Below are positions 9,254-16,809 of a DNA stretch of 31,266 nt, one piece after another (within the stretch, counting starts at the first letter, position 1; each line of letters begins with the position of its first letter). Both the position numbers and the translations under genes were made by a program. The stretch spans positions 1 through 31,266 of the forward strand of contig CAYXUT010000011.1 of the NCBI GenBank assembly GCA_964468005.1, in the 5' to 3' direction. The DNA comes from TMED8 sp964468005. Its GTDB lineage: Bacteria; Pseudomonadota; Alphaproteobacteria; Rhodospirillales; Casp-alpha2. The notes below the pieces were generated by a model. That model had not been told where the DNA came from. It searched no databases and saw only the letters and a program-made list of their open reading frames with translations.

Positions 9254-9550
9254 TAGCGCGTCATCAGGGGGAAAGGCTCCAAGAAACCTCCAAAACCCGA
9301 TGCCGATCTGACAGTTGAAACGGTCGTTGGCCAGCAGCAACCATTTACGGTCACAATGCAAGATCTCTTCGGTTTTGCTTTTCAGATCAACGGCCCAAGG
9401 TTAACGGTCGTGTGGGTGGGGCGCCAGGATTTCGTGCGCCAAAGTCCACCCAATTGGGACGCGACAGAAGGGGCGAGCTGTCTTCCATGCTTCCAGGGCA
9501 GCAGCCGAATTGCGCGTGACACTAAAAACCAACTCTGCCGGCAGCAATAA
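9254..9550 (-). pseudogene. Possible decayed reading frame of unknown family
   Basis: In the 602-bp spacer 9140-9741 the minus strand has two open stretches in one frame (9550-9404 and 9400-9254), split only by a TAA at 9401-9403. They read like protein: LVFSVTRNSAAALEAWKTAR, then VDLKSKTEEILHCDRKWLLL. Past a run of five C near 9276 a neighbouring frame continues with RYKGYKDEIYLLLKGGDDE. Just upstream, minus-strand frame 9613-9554 encodes a short hydrophobic helix (KVASIAAVIIAAG). No intact start or stop joins the pieces and I recognise no family. The call rests on amino-acid composition and continuity only and could be chance. Confidence 0.3.
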
Positions 9551-9616
9551 TCACCGCTGCAATACTGGCAACTTTGAGAAACTTCGTCTGTTTGTGATGC
9601 TTGTCCACAAAGAAAG

Positions 9617-9721
9617 CGGTTAATGCCTTAATAATTTAACGCCAAACTGTATTTACCTTAATGTTAAAACAATTAATAGATTTCCAAATACAGAAGCTGA
9701 TTCAAAGAATTAATTAAAAAT
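9617..9721. other. AT-rich patch with eight TTAA words
   Basis: About 105 bases are far richer in A and T than the surroundings. TTAA occurs at 9620, 9628, 9636, 9658, 9664, 9673, 9710 and 9714; the first three are exactly 8 bp apart. CCTTAAT occurs at 9626 and again exactly 30 bp later at 9656. It lies between convergent genes, so it is not an obvious promoter for them. It could be the promoter region of the decayed minus-strand frame. The spacing does not fit the TTAA-N7-TTAA site of CtrA. Confidence 0.5.
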
Positions 9722-9741
9722 CGAGAGCGGTGCCATGGTAG

Positions 9742-10551
9742 CTAATCGTTTGACACCACCGTCTGCACTGAGCGCCCGACGCATCCTTGCTCATCGTGTA
9801 GTGCCACTTCGGCAATGCCAATGCCATCCTGATCGGCAATAAAATTATTTGAAAACCCAAACCATGTCCCGATCGGCACACGCAACAGGTGCAAGATCGT
9901 ATCCGTATTAAGCATCGGGAACATGCTGGTGTTGTCCCATTCGCCGGGAGGGGAGAGCTCAATACGGCCGGAGATGACCGTCGTTAGGTCGCAAATGGCA
10001 GCGCAGCGCTGGGCCGGTGTCGTCAACTCGTCAGCCACCAGATCGAGCGGCGAGGAAAGCCAGGTCATAGGACGAGCGGGATTACCGCCATAGCGAACTT
10101 GGATGGAATGGTGAAAGCCGGGAGGGCCAGTCTCGCGTCTTTCTTCCGAAACCAGGTCCCACTTCTGCATTGCCTCGAGACCACGAAAATCAATCATCTT
10201 TGCTTCGAAAAGTGACGACAGCGCCTCCTCAGCCTTTAGTGCCACGGCGCGCCCGACGGCAATGGGTGACGCGTCATCGGCCCGTACCTCCAGTATGTCG
10301 ATGACCGTCATCCGCCGGCCCTGGCGCAGCACGTTCACCTTCAGCGTCAGCGGCACCATGGGGATCGGCTTCAGGATGTCGACGCTGAGCCGCGCCACCT
10401 GTTTACCTACGTCCGCCGCGACCAGCTCGGCGGCGCGCATCATCAAGGCATTGGTTGGTCCGCCATGTTGCGATGTCCTGGACCAGGGGCTGCCGGCCCA
10501 CTCGGTCGGAACGAAGTTGTCACCGTCTCTTTCGTAGATGTGATAGCGCAA
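9742..10551 (-). CDS. Acyl-CoA thioesterase-like double-hotdog protein
   Basis: A 269-residue protein resembling TesB-like acyl-CoA thioesterases, which have two hotdog folds in one chain and hydrolyse acyl-CoA to free acid and CoA. The first hotdog (about residues 1-110) contains WSRTSQHGGPTNALMMRAAE and RLSVDILKPIPMVPLTLKVN. The second (about 150-265) contains WLSSPLDLVADELTTPAQRCAAICDL and ends IAEVALHDEQGCVGRSVQTVV. The start is TTG at 10549-10551, preceded by GGAAAGG four bases upstream; no ATG is available, so expression may be low. It begins 29 bases after the flippase stop and is probably the last gene of that transcript. Whether it serves the glycan genes or is merely carried along is unclear. 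The exact substrate cannot be told. Confidence 0.78.
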   Translation of the reverse strand: MRYHIYERDGDNFVPTEWAGSPWSRTSQHGGPTNALMMRAAELVAADVGKQVARLSVDILKPIPMVPLTLKVNVLRQGRRMTVIDILEVRADDASPIAVGRAVALKAEEALSSLFEAKMIDFRGLEAMQKWDLVSEERRETGPPGFHHSIQVRYGGNPARPMTWLSSPLDLVADELTTPAQRCAAICDLTTVISGRIELSPPGEWDNTSMFPMLNTDTILHLLRVPIGTWFGFSNNFIADQDGIGIAEVALHDEQGCVGRSVQTVVSND

Positions 10552-10580
10552 GAAACCTTTCCCCCAGGAGACCTATAAAT

Positions 10581-11879
10581 CTAACGACCCCCGAAAAGCA
10601 GGCCGCCTGGCATGGGGAGCCATCGCCATACAGCGGCGTTAAGCGTGAAGCCTGAAACCGCAAAGGCGCAGGCCGTCGCCATGGCCGCGCCCTGGATACC
10701 GTAAATCGGAATTAGCCAGATGTTGAGGCCAACGTTGATCAGGATATTGACGGTCATGAGCGCGCTTTGACGGCCCGGCTGGCCGGCCTGCATGAGAATG
10801 AAATCGAGCGGTACGAAAGCGGCATAAAGACCGAGGCCGATCGTCAAAGGCAACAATACCAGCGCCGCGCTTGATACCAGACCTTCAGGGAACCAGGGAG
10901 CCAGATATGGAAACAAAAGATGCACTGAACCGGCGGCGGCAATGAAGGTCACCAAGCTGAGCGCCATGATGCGGCGTCCGAAGCGGCCGAGCGCCGCTCT
11001 GTCACCATCGTTGATCAGGCGCACCAGGACCGGATTGACCACGGTACGGACGACCACCGGCACCTGGTAAAGTCCTTCGATGAACATGGCGGCAAAGCTG
11101 TAGATGCCAATAGCCACATCATCGACGAAGACTGCCAACATCAGAACATCGACGCGTACATAGCTCTCGGCTAGAAATCCGTTGGGCAGCGCCTTGCCGC
11201 CAAATCCCAGATGGCGGCGCAGCCATAGACCCGTTCCCTCCGTCGCCTCGGCGCCGCGGCGCCAGGGCTTAACCAAGATCAACAAAGGTAAAACGATTAG
11301 CGCTTCAGCCACCGTGAAGCCAGCGCCTAACATATAAGCCGGCCAGCCCCGGTCGGCGGTGAGAAAGGCGAAGGCCAGAATGGCCAGTACTCGCGCCCCT
11401 TGCATGATGGCGAAAGCCCGTATGCGGCGCTCGCCATTGAGGATACCCATCAAGACCTTGTTGACGGCAAAAAGAGCCAAGCCGGGCGCCGCCAATGCTA
11501 CACCCGCCCCTACCGGTTCGCTATCGGCGATGGATCCGATCGCGCCAGCTAAAAGCCAAACTGCAGCGGCAATGACCAACCCGAACAGCGCCGCCAATCC
11601 AACAGCCGCCCGTGCAGCATGGAGACGCGAGCTGGTGTCGTCGGCGTGCTGCGCCACGTATTTCTGTGCCGCGTCGTGAATGCCGAAAACTGCCAACTGG
11701 GCAGCAACGATATAAACCGCGTAGATCTGGTTGAACTGGCCGCGAGCTGCCACGCAGAAATTAGCCGCAATGAATAAATTTAGGGCCACGCCGGTGCCGG
11801 CCATCAGGACGAAGGCGCCATAGTTCCAGGCGGTATCACCGAGCAGCTTCTTGTCCAGTGGTCCGGCGCTTTGTGTCAT
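10581..11879 (-). CDS. Wzx-like polysaccharide flippase (MOP superfamily)
   Basis: A 432-residue very hydrophobic protein with about 12 predicted membrane helices, the normal size for Wzx/RfbX-type lipid-linked oligosaccharide flippases. Recognisable pieces are GDTAWNYGAFVLMAGTGVAL near the start, KVLMGILNGERRIRAFAIMQGAR in the middle, and PNGFLAESYVRVDVLMLAVF opening the second half. Such proteins turn undecaprenyl-linked sugar units from the cytoplasmic to the periplasmic face of the inner membrane. The ATG at 11879 is two bases after the stop of the amidotransferase gene (TGA-CC-ATG), so the two are co-transcribed and probably translationally coupled. That context supports a role in exporting a sugar unit containing an amidated or amidino sugar. 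A drug or other lipid exporter of the same superfamily is less likely. Confidence 0.85.
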   Translation of the reverse strand: MTQSAGPLDKKLLGDTAWNYGAFVLMAGTGVALNLFIAANFCVAARGQFNQIYAVYIVAAQLAVFGIHDAAQKYVAQHADDTSSRLHAARAAVGLAALFGLVIAAAVWLLAGAIGSIADSEPVGAGVALAAPGLALFAVNKVLMGILNGERRIRAFAIMQGARVLAILAFAFLTADRGWPAYMLGAGFTVAEALIVLPLLILVKPWRRGAEATEGTGLWLRRHLGFGGKALPNGFLAESYVRVDVLMLAVFVDDVAIGIYSFAAMFIEGLYQVPVVVRTVVNPVLVRLINDGDRAALGRFGRRIMALSLVTFIAAAGSVHLLFPYLAPWFPEGLVSSAALVLLPLTIGLGLYAAFVPLDFILMQAGQPGRQSALMTVNILINVGLNIWLIPIYGIQGAAMATACAFAVSGFTLNAAVWRWLPMPGGLLFGGR

Positions 11880-11881
11880 GG

Positions 11882-13831
11882 TCAGTAGATTTTGGGGATC
11901 ATGTCGATCTTCGACATAACCTCCTCTAGGTTCAAGCCGACCTGCTGCATAAATTCTGTCAACACGTGCATGTCAGCTTCGTTGTCATGCGCAATTATTG
12001 CCAAGGCCTCATCGCGGCTGATCAGGCCCTTCCGAACCTGTTGGCTACGGTAGGTATCGAATTCGGAAAAGCCGGCGACCGTGAAATATATGTGGTTGAT
12101 GAAAGTGGTATAGCCATCTCCGATGCGCCAGGTGTTGTCGGTATGCGGCGCGGTTTCCCAACCGTATTCGCCGATCAAGGTTCGGTTGATGACGTCCTCT
12201 TCCCACGGAATATGGTGGAACAGATAAAGGAAATCATCCTTCGAAAGAAACGACGAGCGGAACGAGTGCACCGTGTCGAATAGCGATTCATTGATATAGC
12301 CCGGATTGAGCAAATACTGGCCGCCGTAAAACGCCGCGATCTGTAGTTTGTTCAGGGCCGAGAAGGCAAACAGGCGCTGACCGTGCTGTGATTCACGCAC
12401 ACCTGCAAATCCGCCTTTAAAATCGGTCCGCTCCAGTTCGTTACCGGCGCAGAATATGACCAGCGGAATACCGAGCTCCTTGCGAAGCTCGCGGCCGATG
12501 TCGTAGAAGAACTTATCACCGGCCATGAACAAGGGCACCATGCCGAGGTGCGGGCGCTTTAGCCAAGCCCGGATGTTTTTTCTCATATAGCGTCTTTTGG
12601 TCGGAATATCGGCGGCACGCAGGATATGTTCGATGCGCAGCTTGCCCAGCATACGCGCCTGGTTGCGCCTGGCAATGCCGGTAACCATGCCCCAATCGTA
12701 GGAATAAGCTATGGGGTTCATTTTGTATTCGGTTTTCAGCACATGCAGGCCGTACGAACTGTCGCGCCCGCCGGAAAAGGCGACGATACAGTCGAGCGAA
12801 CCGTCGTTGCTACGATGTTTCGCCAGCGTCGCCTCCAAAGCTTGGTGACCGGCGAGCACCACCGGCTGATAATCCCGGCAATGATTGCACACGCCATCCT
12901 CGTCAAATTCGATGAACGGATACGTCGTCGGCAAGATGCATTTTGTACAGCGCTGGATTTCTGCAACCCGGCTGGAAAGATCGAGAATTTTAAATCCTGG
13001 CCCACCTTCATCGGCCCTGCTGGCTTCAGGCTCGCCGCCATCTCCATCGAGGCTAAAGAACTCGGGCTGCGGCACATGAAACGGAATGATGCAACCCTCG
13101 CCTGCCCTTACCTGTACGGTCGTGGTCGCCGAGGGGCTAAAATGACGTTTGTTCCGAGCTAAAAATGATTTTAAAAAATAGGCCTCCGATGCGAACACCA
13201 GCATCTTGGCGTCTGGCAAGGATGCGATGTGCAGCGATCCGAGGTTTGTGGCCAAGCCCAGCACAGGCTCGCGCGTCGGAAAGAAAGCAATCGATGCCGA
13301 GCCTTCGATTTCGGCAAAAAGACGCCGAAGCCCGTGCTCCATACTTTTTGTTTCTAATGCGTGATGATCAAGCAAACGAAACAGAACTTCCGAATCTATA
13401 TCGTGCTCTTGATTGAGGTTCGGATATTTTTTCCAAAGTGCAGCGTCGTTCGTGACGATGCCGTTGTGGATGCCAACAGCGGCCTTGACCAGGATTGGAT
13501 GATTGTTGCCGGCGACGATCTCGGCACCGTTAGTGACCAGACGGCAATGGCCCATTACAGCGGCGGGTGCGAGCAGTCTGGCGTTTTCATCAAGTGCCAG
13601 ATCGGCGAGATTGGCTTCCAGGAACTCTTGATAGCCTCGCGTCCGCATCATGCGGCTTGGCGCGAGGCCGCGCTTGAATACCCTGATTTCGCCGTCCAAA
13701 GCTATAGCCATGCCCGAGGCTTCCTGGCCGCGTGGTTCGGAAAGCGCGAACAGATCGCTGATATAGCTCCGCATGCGGTCAGGGCCCAGCTCCGCCCCCG
13801 GCGCTGCAATGAATCCAAAAATACCGCACAT
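11882..13831 (-). CDS. Fused class II glutamine amidotransferase and PP-loop sugar amidotransferase
   Basis: A 649-residue two-domain enzyme. Residues 1-250 are an Ntn-type glutaminase: nucleophile Cys2 (MCGIFGF), RGQEASG (34-40), GHCRLVTNG (94-102) and HNGIVTN (122-128) as in PurF and GlmS. An acidic, glycine-rich linker (about 260-282) leads to a WbpG/PseA-like N-acetyl-sugar amidotransferase: a zinc-type knuckle with Cys295, Cys298, Cys315 and Cys318 (RCTKCILP...CNHC), the PP-loop SGGRDSSY (353-360), and a long C-terminal part. Known WbpG-type enzymes receive ammonia from separate HisH/HisF-like partners; here the ammonia source seems built in. The expected product is an acetamidino or amidated sugar for a surface glycan. 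The start is certain because Cys2 must follow Met. It is first in a minus-strand operon with the flippase and divergent from the GT-C-like gene. Confidence 0.87.
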   Translation of the reverse strand: MCGIFGFIAAPGAELGPDRMRSYISDLFALSEPRGQEASGMAIALDGEIRVFKRGLAPSRMMRTRGYQEFLEANLADLALDENARLLAPAAVMGHCRLVTNGAEIVAGNNHPILVKAAVGIHNGIVTNDAALWKKYPNLNQEHDIDSEVLFRLLDHHALETKSMEHGLRRLFAEIEGSASIAFFPTREPVLGLATNLGSLHIASLPDAKMLVFASEAYFLKSFLARNKRHFSPSATTTVQVRAGEGCIIPFHVPQPEFFSLDGDGGEPEASRADEGGPGFKILDLSSRVAEIQRCTKCILPTTYPFIEFDEDGVCNHCRDYQPVVLAGHQALEATLAKHRSNDGSLDCIVAFSGGRDSSYGLHVLKTEYKMNPIAYSYDWGMVTGIARRNQARMLGKLRIEHILRAADIPTKRRYMRKNIRAWLKRPHLGMVPLFMAGDKFFYDIGRELRKELGIPLVIFCAGNELERTDFKGGFAGVRESQHGQRLFAFSALNKLQIAAFYGGQYLLNPGYINESLFDTVHSFRSSFLSKDDFLYLFHHIPWEEDVINRTLIGEYGWETAPHTDNTWRIGDGYTTFINHIYFTVAGFSEFDTYRSQQVRKGLISRDEALAIIAHDNEADMHVLTEFMQQVGLNLEEVMSKIDMIPKIY

Positions 13832-13895
13832 GGCTTTGTTTGGTAACCGAGCCGGTGCTCAACGACAAGATAAAGATTACAGACCCCTCAAATCG

Positions 13896-13911
13896 GATTG
13901 CCATTGCAATC
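13896..13911. promoter_or_regulatory. Inverted repeat in the divergent glycan promoter region
   Basis: GATTGC (13896-13901) and GCAATC (13906-13911) form a perfect 6-bp inverted repeat around CATT, near the middle of the 129-bp region between the divergent amidotransferase and GT-C-like genes. Its location suits an operator controlling both directions. No regulator is encoded nearby, and the repeat is short, so it may be chance. Confidence 0.35.
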
Positions 13912-13960
13912 GCGCCGCCAGTAGATAGAGTGCGCGCGTAACGGATTCGATAGTCTGGCG

Positions 13961-15805
13961 ATGAGCAATTACATCGGTTTTTTCATTGAAGACATAGGTC
14001 AATTGACAGCTCTGATGGCTGTCTGTCTTATATGGTTCGGCTTCACCGTCATTGGCGCCGCCATTGGATCGCGCGAGCGGCTGCAAGAAACCGACCATCT
14101 CGTTGGCTGGGCATTGGTTAGCTTCGCGTTCACGCTCGGGGGCGTTTTCCTGAAACTGCCGTTCACGGCCATAGCCGTCATCGCGGCGCTGATGTCCATC
14201 AGTGCGCTTATTGTCACCTGGCACCGCGCCGGCAGAATCTTGCCGCAAGGGATCGGACGAATGTTGTTTCTCGGCTTACCGCTCCTGATCATGGTCTCGG
14301 CCATGAAAGGCTCTCAATGGGACGAGTTCACCGATTGGCTGGTGATCCCGCGCTACCTTCTCGAGGTCGATGGATTTCCCAACCGTGAGAGCCCGTTCTC
14401 GAAAGCCGCCTTCACCGGCTATCCTTATAGCTGGCATTTCATCACCTACCTGACTTCAAGGGTCGCCGGCCGGCTTTTGGAGAGTGCTGGCGCACTTTCC
14501 AATGTCTTGTTGTTGTTCGGTTTCGGTCTCTTGTTGGCGCGACTTATGTTCATTGGCGCCGGGCGCCATCCCGATGGAGAACGCGTCGGCTGGGGCCTGG
14601 CGGCGCTCACCATGCTGGCAGTCACGCTAATCAATCCGACCTTTGCCCAGAAAATCGTACTTACATCCTACGCCGAAACCTCATCAGCCGTTGCGACGGG
14701 AAGCGCGGCTATTTTGGCCTGGTTCCTCTTGGAAGCGCTTGGGCGGCGCGAGTTCGACCGCGCCCGGCATCTGGCGCTTGGTCTCGGGCTGGTTCTGGCA
14801 CTCCTAATCAACCTGAAGCAAGCTACCTTGGTATTGGTTGTGCTGGTCGTACTATCGGCACTGTTCATCGCCATCCGGGACCGTTCGGTGCCGTTAATGC
14901 GCTTTCTTCGCCTGTGCCCGACCATAATCGGCCCGCCGGTAGTGATCTTCTTGGCTTGGCGCTATCACCTAAACACGGAACTGGTGGTGCGTGAGTTGTC
15001 CGTTCAGCCCTTCGACGAATGGCTCATCGACCTAATCCCGCAGATTCTCGCAAAGATGCTGATCGTGCTTTCCAAAAAAGGTGCCTACCTGGCTCTGGTG
15101 GTCGTGATTGTCGTGTTCGGGCTGCGTGGGTTCTGGAGATCGCAAACGCCGTTCGACCGCTTTGCCGCACTCATCGCCATGGTCGTGCTCGGTTACAATA
15201 CCTTCTTGTTGTTTGCCTACGTCACCACCTTCGGCAAGTTTGATGCGCTACGCGCAGCATCATACTGGCGCTACAACATGCATCTGGGAGCCTTGGTGGT
15301 AGCCTTCGCTGGTTACGGCGGGGCGCAACTTTGGCGCCAAAAACTAGCCGGTCGTTTTGACATTCGCCGTCTAGCCTGGTTGCCAATCGCTCTCGTCGTC
15401 ATTGCACCTTTCGGCTTCGCCCACAAGCTCCGCTTTGACCGCACGCCGATGACAGTTCATTTTCGTGTCGTCGGCGCCTCCGTCGCTGAACAAGTTCGTC
15501 CGGAAGATCGTATCTTTAACGTCGACCCGCGCGGTTCTGGCGAATCGAGTGCGGCGCTGACCTTCGAGATCGGGGAACGCGCCCACTTTGCCGGCCATAT
15601 CAGCGCTTTCTCAGGCCAGCGCCTGAAGATCCTTAAGAAGGCCGCTGCAAACCCCAGTGTGACCACGATGTTGGTCTATTCACTGGAGGATGGATACGCA
15701 GGGGCGCTCGGCACTGAAATTAAGCCAGGGACAACCTATTTCCTGCGCCGCGCCGGGAACAGTTGGCAAATCCTCAATTCATGGGATCAGCCGCCGAAGA
15801 CATGA
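13961..15805 (+). CDS. Large multi-spanning membrane protein, GT-C glycosyltransferase-like
   Basis: A 614-residue integral membrane protein with roughly 11-13 hydrophobic helices up to about residue 480 and a soluble C-terminal domain (about 490-614). The first large loop carries WDEFTDWLVIPRYL (120-133) and then GYPYSWHF (153-160). An acidic pair in that loop, followed by aromatic residues, resembles the catalytic loop of GT-C enzymes that use polyprenyl-phosphate sugars (the PMT/GT39 and ArnT kind) or of Wzy-like polymerases. I do not recognise a named family. It is divergent from the amidotransferase-flippase operon with 129 bp between. That context suggests a periplasm-facing step: transfer, polymerisation or ligation of the exported sugar unit. 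The start has only a weak ribosome-binding site. It ends 7 bases from the convergent reductase stop. Confidence 0.72.
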   Translation: MSNYIGFFIEDIGQLTALMAVCLIWFGFTVIGAAIGSRERLQETDHLVGWALVSFAFTLGGVFLKLPFTAIAVIAALMSISALIVTWHRAGRILPQGIGRMLFLGLPLLIMVSAMKGSQWDEFTDWLVIPRYLLEVDGFPNRESPFSKAAFTGYPYSWHFITYLTSRVAGRLLESAGALSNVLLLFGFGLLLARLMFIGAGRHPDGERVGWGLAALTMLAVTLINPTFAQKIVLTSYAETSSAVATGSAAILAWFLLEALGRREFDRARHLALGLGLVLALLINLKQATLVLVVLVVLSALFIAIRDRSVPLMRFLRLCPTIIGPPVVIFLAWRYHLNTELVVRELSVQPFDEWLIDLIPQILAKMLIVLSKKGAYLALVVVIVVFGLRGFWRSQTPFDRFAALIAMVVLGYNTFLLFAYVTTFGKFDALRAASYWRYNMHLGALVVAFAGYGGAQLWRQKLAGRFDIRRLAWLPIALVVIAPFGFAHKLRFDRTPMTVHFRVVGASVAEQVRPEDRIFNVDPRGSGESSAALTFEIGERAHFAGHISAFSGQRLKILKKAAANPSVTTMLVYSLEDGYAGALGTEIKPGTTYFLRRAGNSWQILNSWDQPPKT

Positions 15806-15812
15806 TCGTCGC

Positions 15813-16697
15813 TTAAACGTCCGGATCGATAGCCTTGATCAGCGCCGCATGGTCGAGATCACCATGACCCATAGCGATCAAGTTGTCATATAGGTCGCGG
15901 CTGAGGCTCGTCGCCGGCAATTCGATGCCGAGCGTCGCCGCCAGCTCCAGCGCCTGGTCCATGTCTTTCCTTTGCACGGTAGACCTGGCCCCCGGCAAAA
16001 AGCTGTCTTCGATCATTCGTTGGCCATGTACTTCAAGGATCTTCGAATCGGCAAAACCCCCGCCAAGCGCCTTGCGCACCTTGGCCGGGTCAACACCTGC
16101 ATGTTTGGCAAGTACCAGCGCCTCCGCGACGGCACAGATGGTTAGCCCAACAATCACCTGGTTGGCCGCCTTGACGACTTGCCCAGCGCCAATCCCGCCA
16201 ACATGGGTGACCTTCCCGCCGAGCACTTTGAGGATCGGCATCGCCCGTGCCAGGGCGCTCTCATCGCCGCCAGCCATGATGCTCATAGTTCCCTGCTTCG
16301 CACCCATGGTGCCGCCGGATACCGGCGCATCGACATAAGCACCGCCACATTTTTTTATCCTTGCCGCAAGCTCTTTGGTCGTAAGCATCTTCGCCGTGCT
16401 CATGTCAATAACCAGCGTGTTCGGTCCCGCCGCCTCAAGAATCCCGCTTTTCCCAGCAATGACCTTCTCCAGGGCAGAGGTGTCGGTCAGCATGGTGATT
16501 ACCGTGCCGGATCGCATCGCCGTTTCAGCTGGCGTCGCCGCCACTCGCATACCTTCAGCGGCGAGTTCCTCCATCGGCGCTTGCGAGCGGTTATGGACGA
16601 CCACGTCAGCGCCAGCGCGCTTTAGGTTACGAGCCATGGGCTTGCCCATAAGCCCAAGTCCTATAAACCCGATCGTTTTCCCCTCAAGGGTTGGCAT
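15813..16697 (-). CDS. 3-hydroxyisobutyrate dehydrogenase-family reductase
   Basis: A 294-residue beta-hydroxyacid dehydrogenase. The NAD(P) fold opens with GFIGLGLMGKPMARNL (GLGLMG at 13-18). The substrate loop is DAPVSGGTMGAKQGTMSIMAGG (123-144), and the catalytic Lys176 is in GAGQVVKAANQ. The C-terminal helical domain includes QRKDMDQAL. Such enzymes oxidise 3-hydroxyisobutyrate or reduce tartronate semialdehyde (GarR/GlxR type); the second option fits the GGTMGA loop well, but I cannot separate them with confidence. AGGGGGA lies about 8 bases before the ATG at 16697. It stands alone on its strand between the GT-C-like gene and the small membrane gene. It could feed branched-chain or glyoxylate metabolism. 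Confidence 0.9.
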   Translation of the reverse strand: MPTLEGKTIGFIGLGLMGKPMARNLKRAGADVVVHNRSQAPMEELAAEGMRVAATPAETAMRSGTVITMLTDTSALEKVIAGKSGILEAAGPNTLVIDMSTAKMLTTKELAARIKKCGGAYVDAPVSGGTMGAKQGTMSIMAGGDESALARAMPILKVLGGKVTHVGGIGAGQVVKAANQVIVGLTICAVAEALVLAKHAGVDPAKVRKALGGGFADSKILEVHGQRMIEDSFLPGARSTVQRKDMDQALELAATLGIELPATSLSRDLYDNLIAMGHGDLDHAALIKAIDPDV

Positions 16698-16793
16698 GTG
16701 TATCCCCCTACGTGATGGTTGGCTTGCCCGGTTCGTTCAGGCAGCTTAAATAGTGGAAAGACATCGGGCAAATATGCACTGCAACGCACATCC

Positions 16794-16799
16794 AGGAGG
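16794..16799 (+). promoter_or_regulatory. Shine-Dalgarno site supporting a GTG start
   Basis: A perfect AGGAGG lies 10 bases upstream of the GTG at 16810. It is the strongest ribosome-binding site in this part of the window and is the main reason to accept the short membrane gene and its non-ATG start. Confidence 0.75.
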
Positions 16800-16809
16800 C
16801 TAATTCACC

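Noticed and set aside
9356..9550. Plus-strand 64-codon frame in the spacer after the second CoA-transferase
   Set aside because: No ribosome-binding site and no protein-like pattern; the minus strand of the same stretch looks more like coding sequence.
9617..9721. CtrA binding sites in the TTAA-rich patch
   Set aside because: No pair of TTAA words has the 7-base spacing of the CtrA consensus; the spacings seen between neighbouring word starts are 4, 6, 8, 8, 9, 22 and 37 bp.
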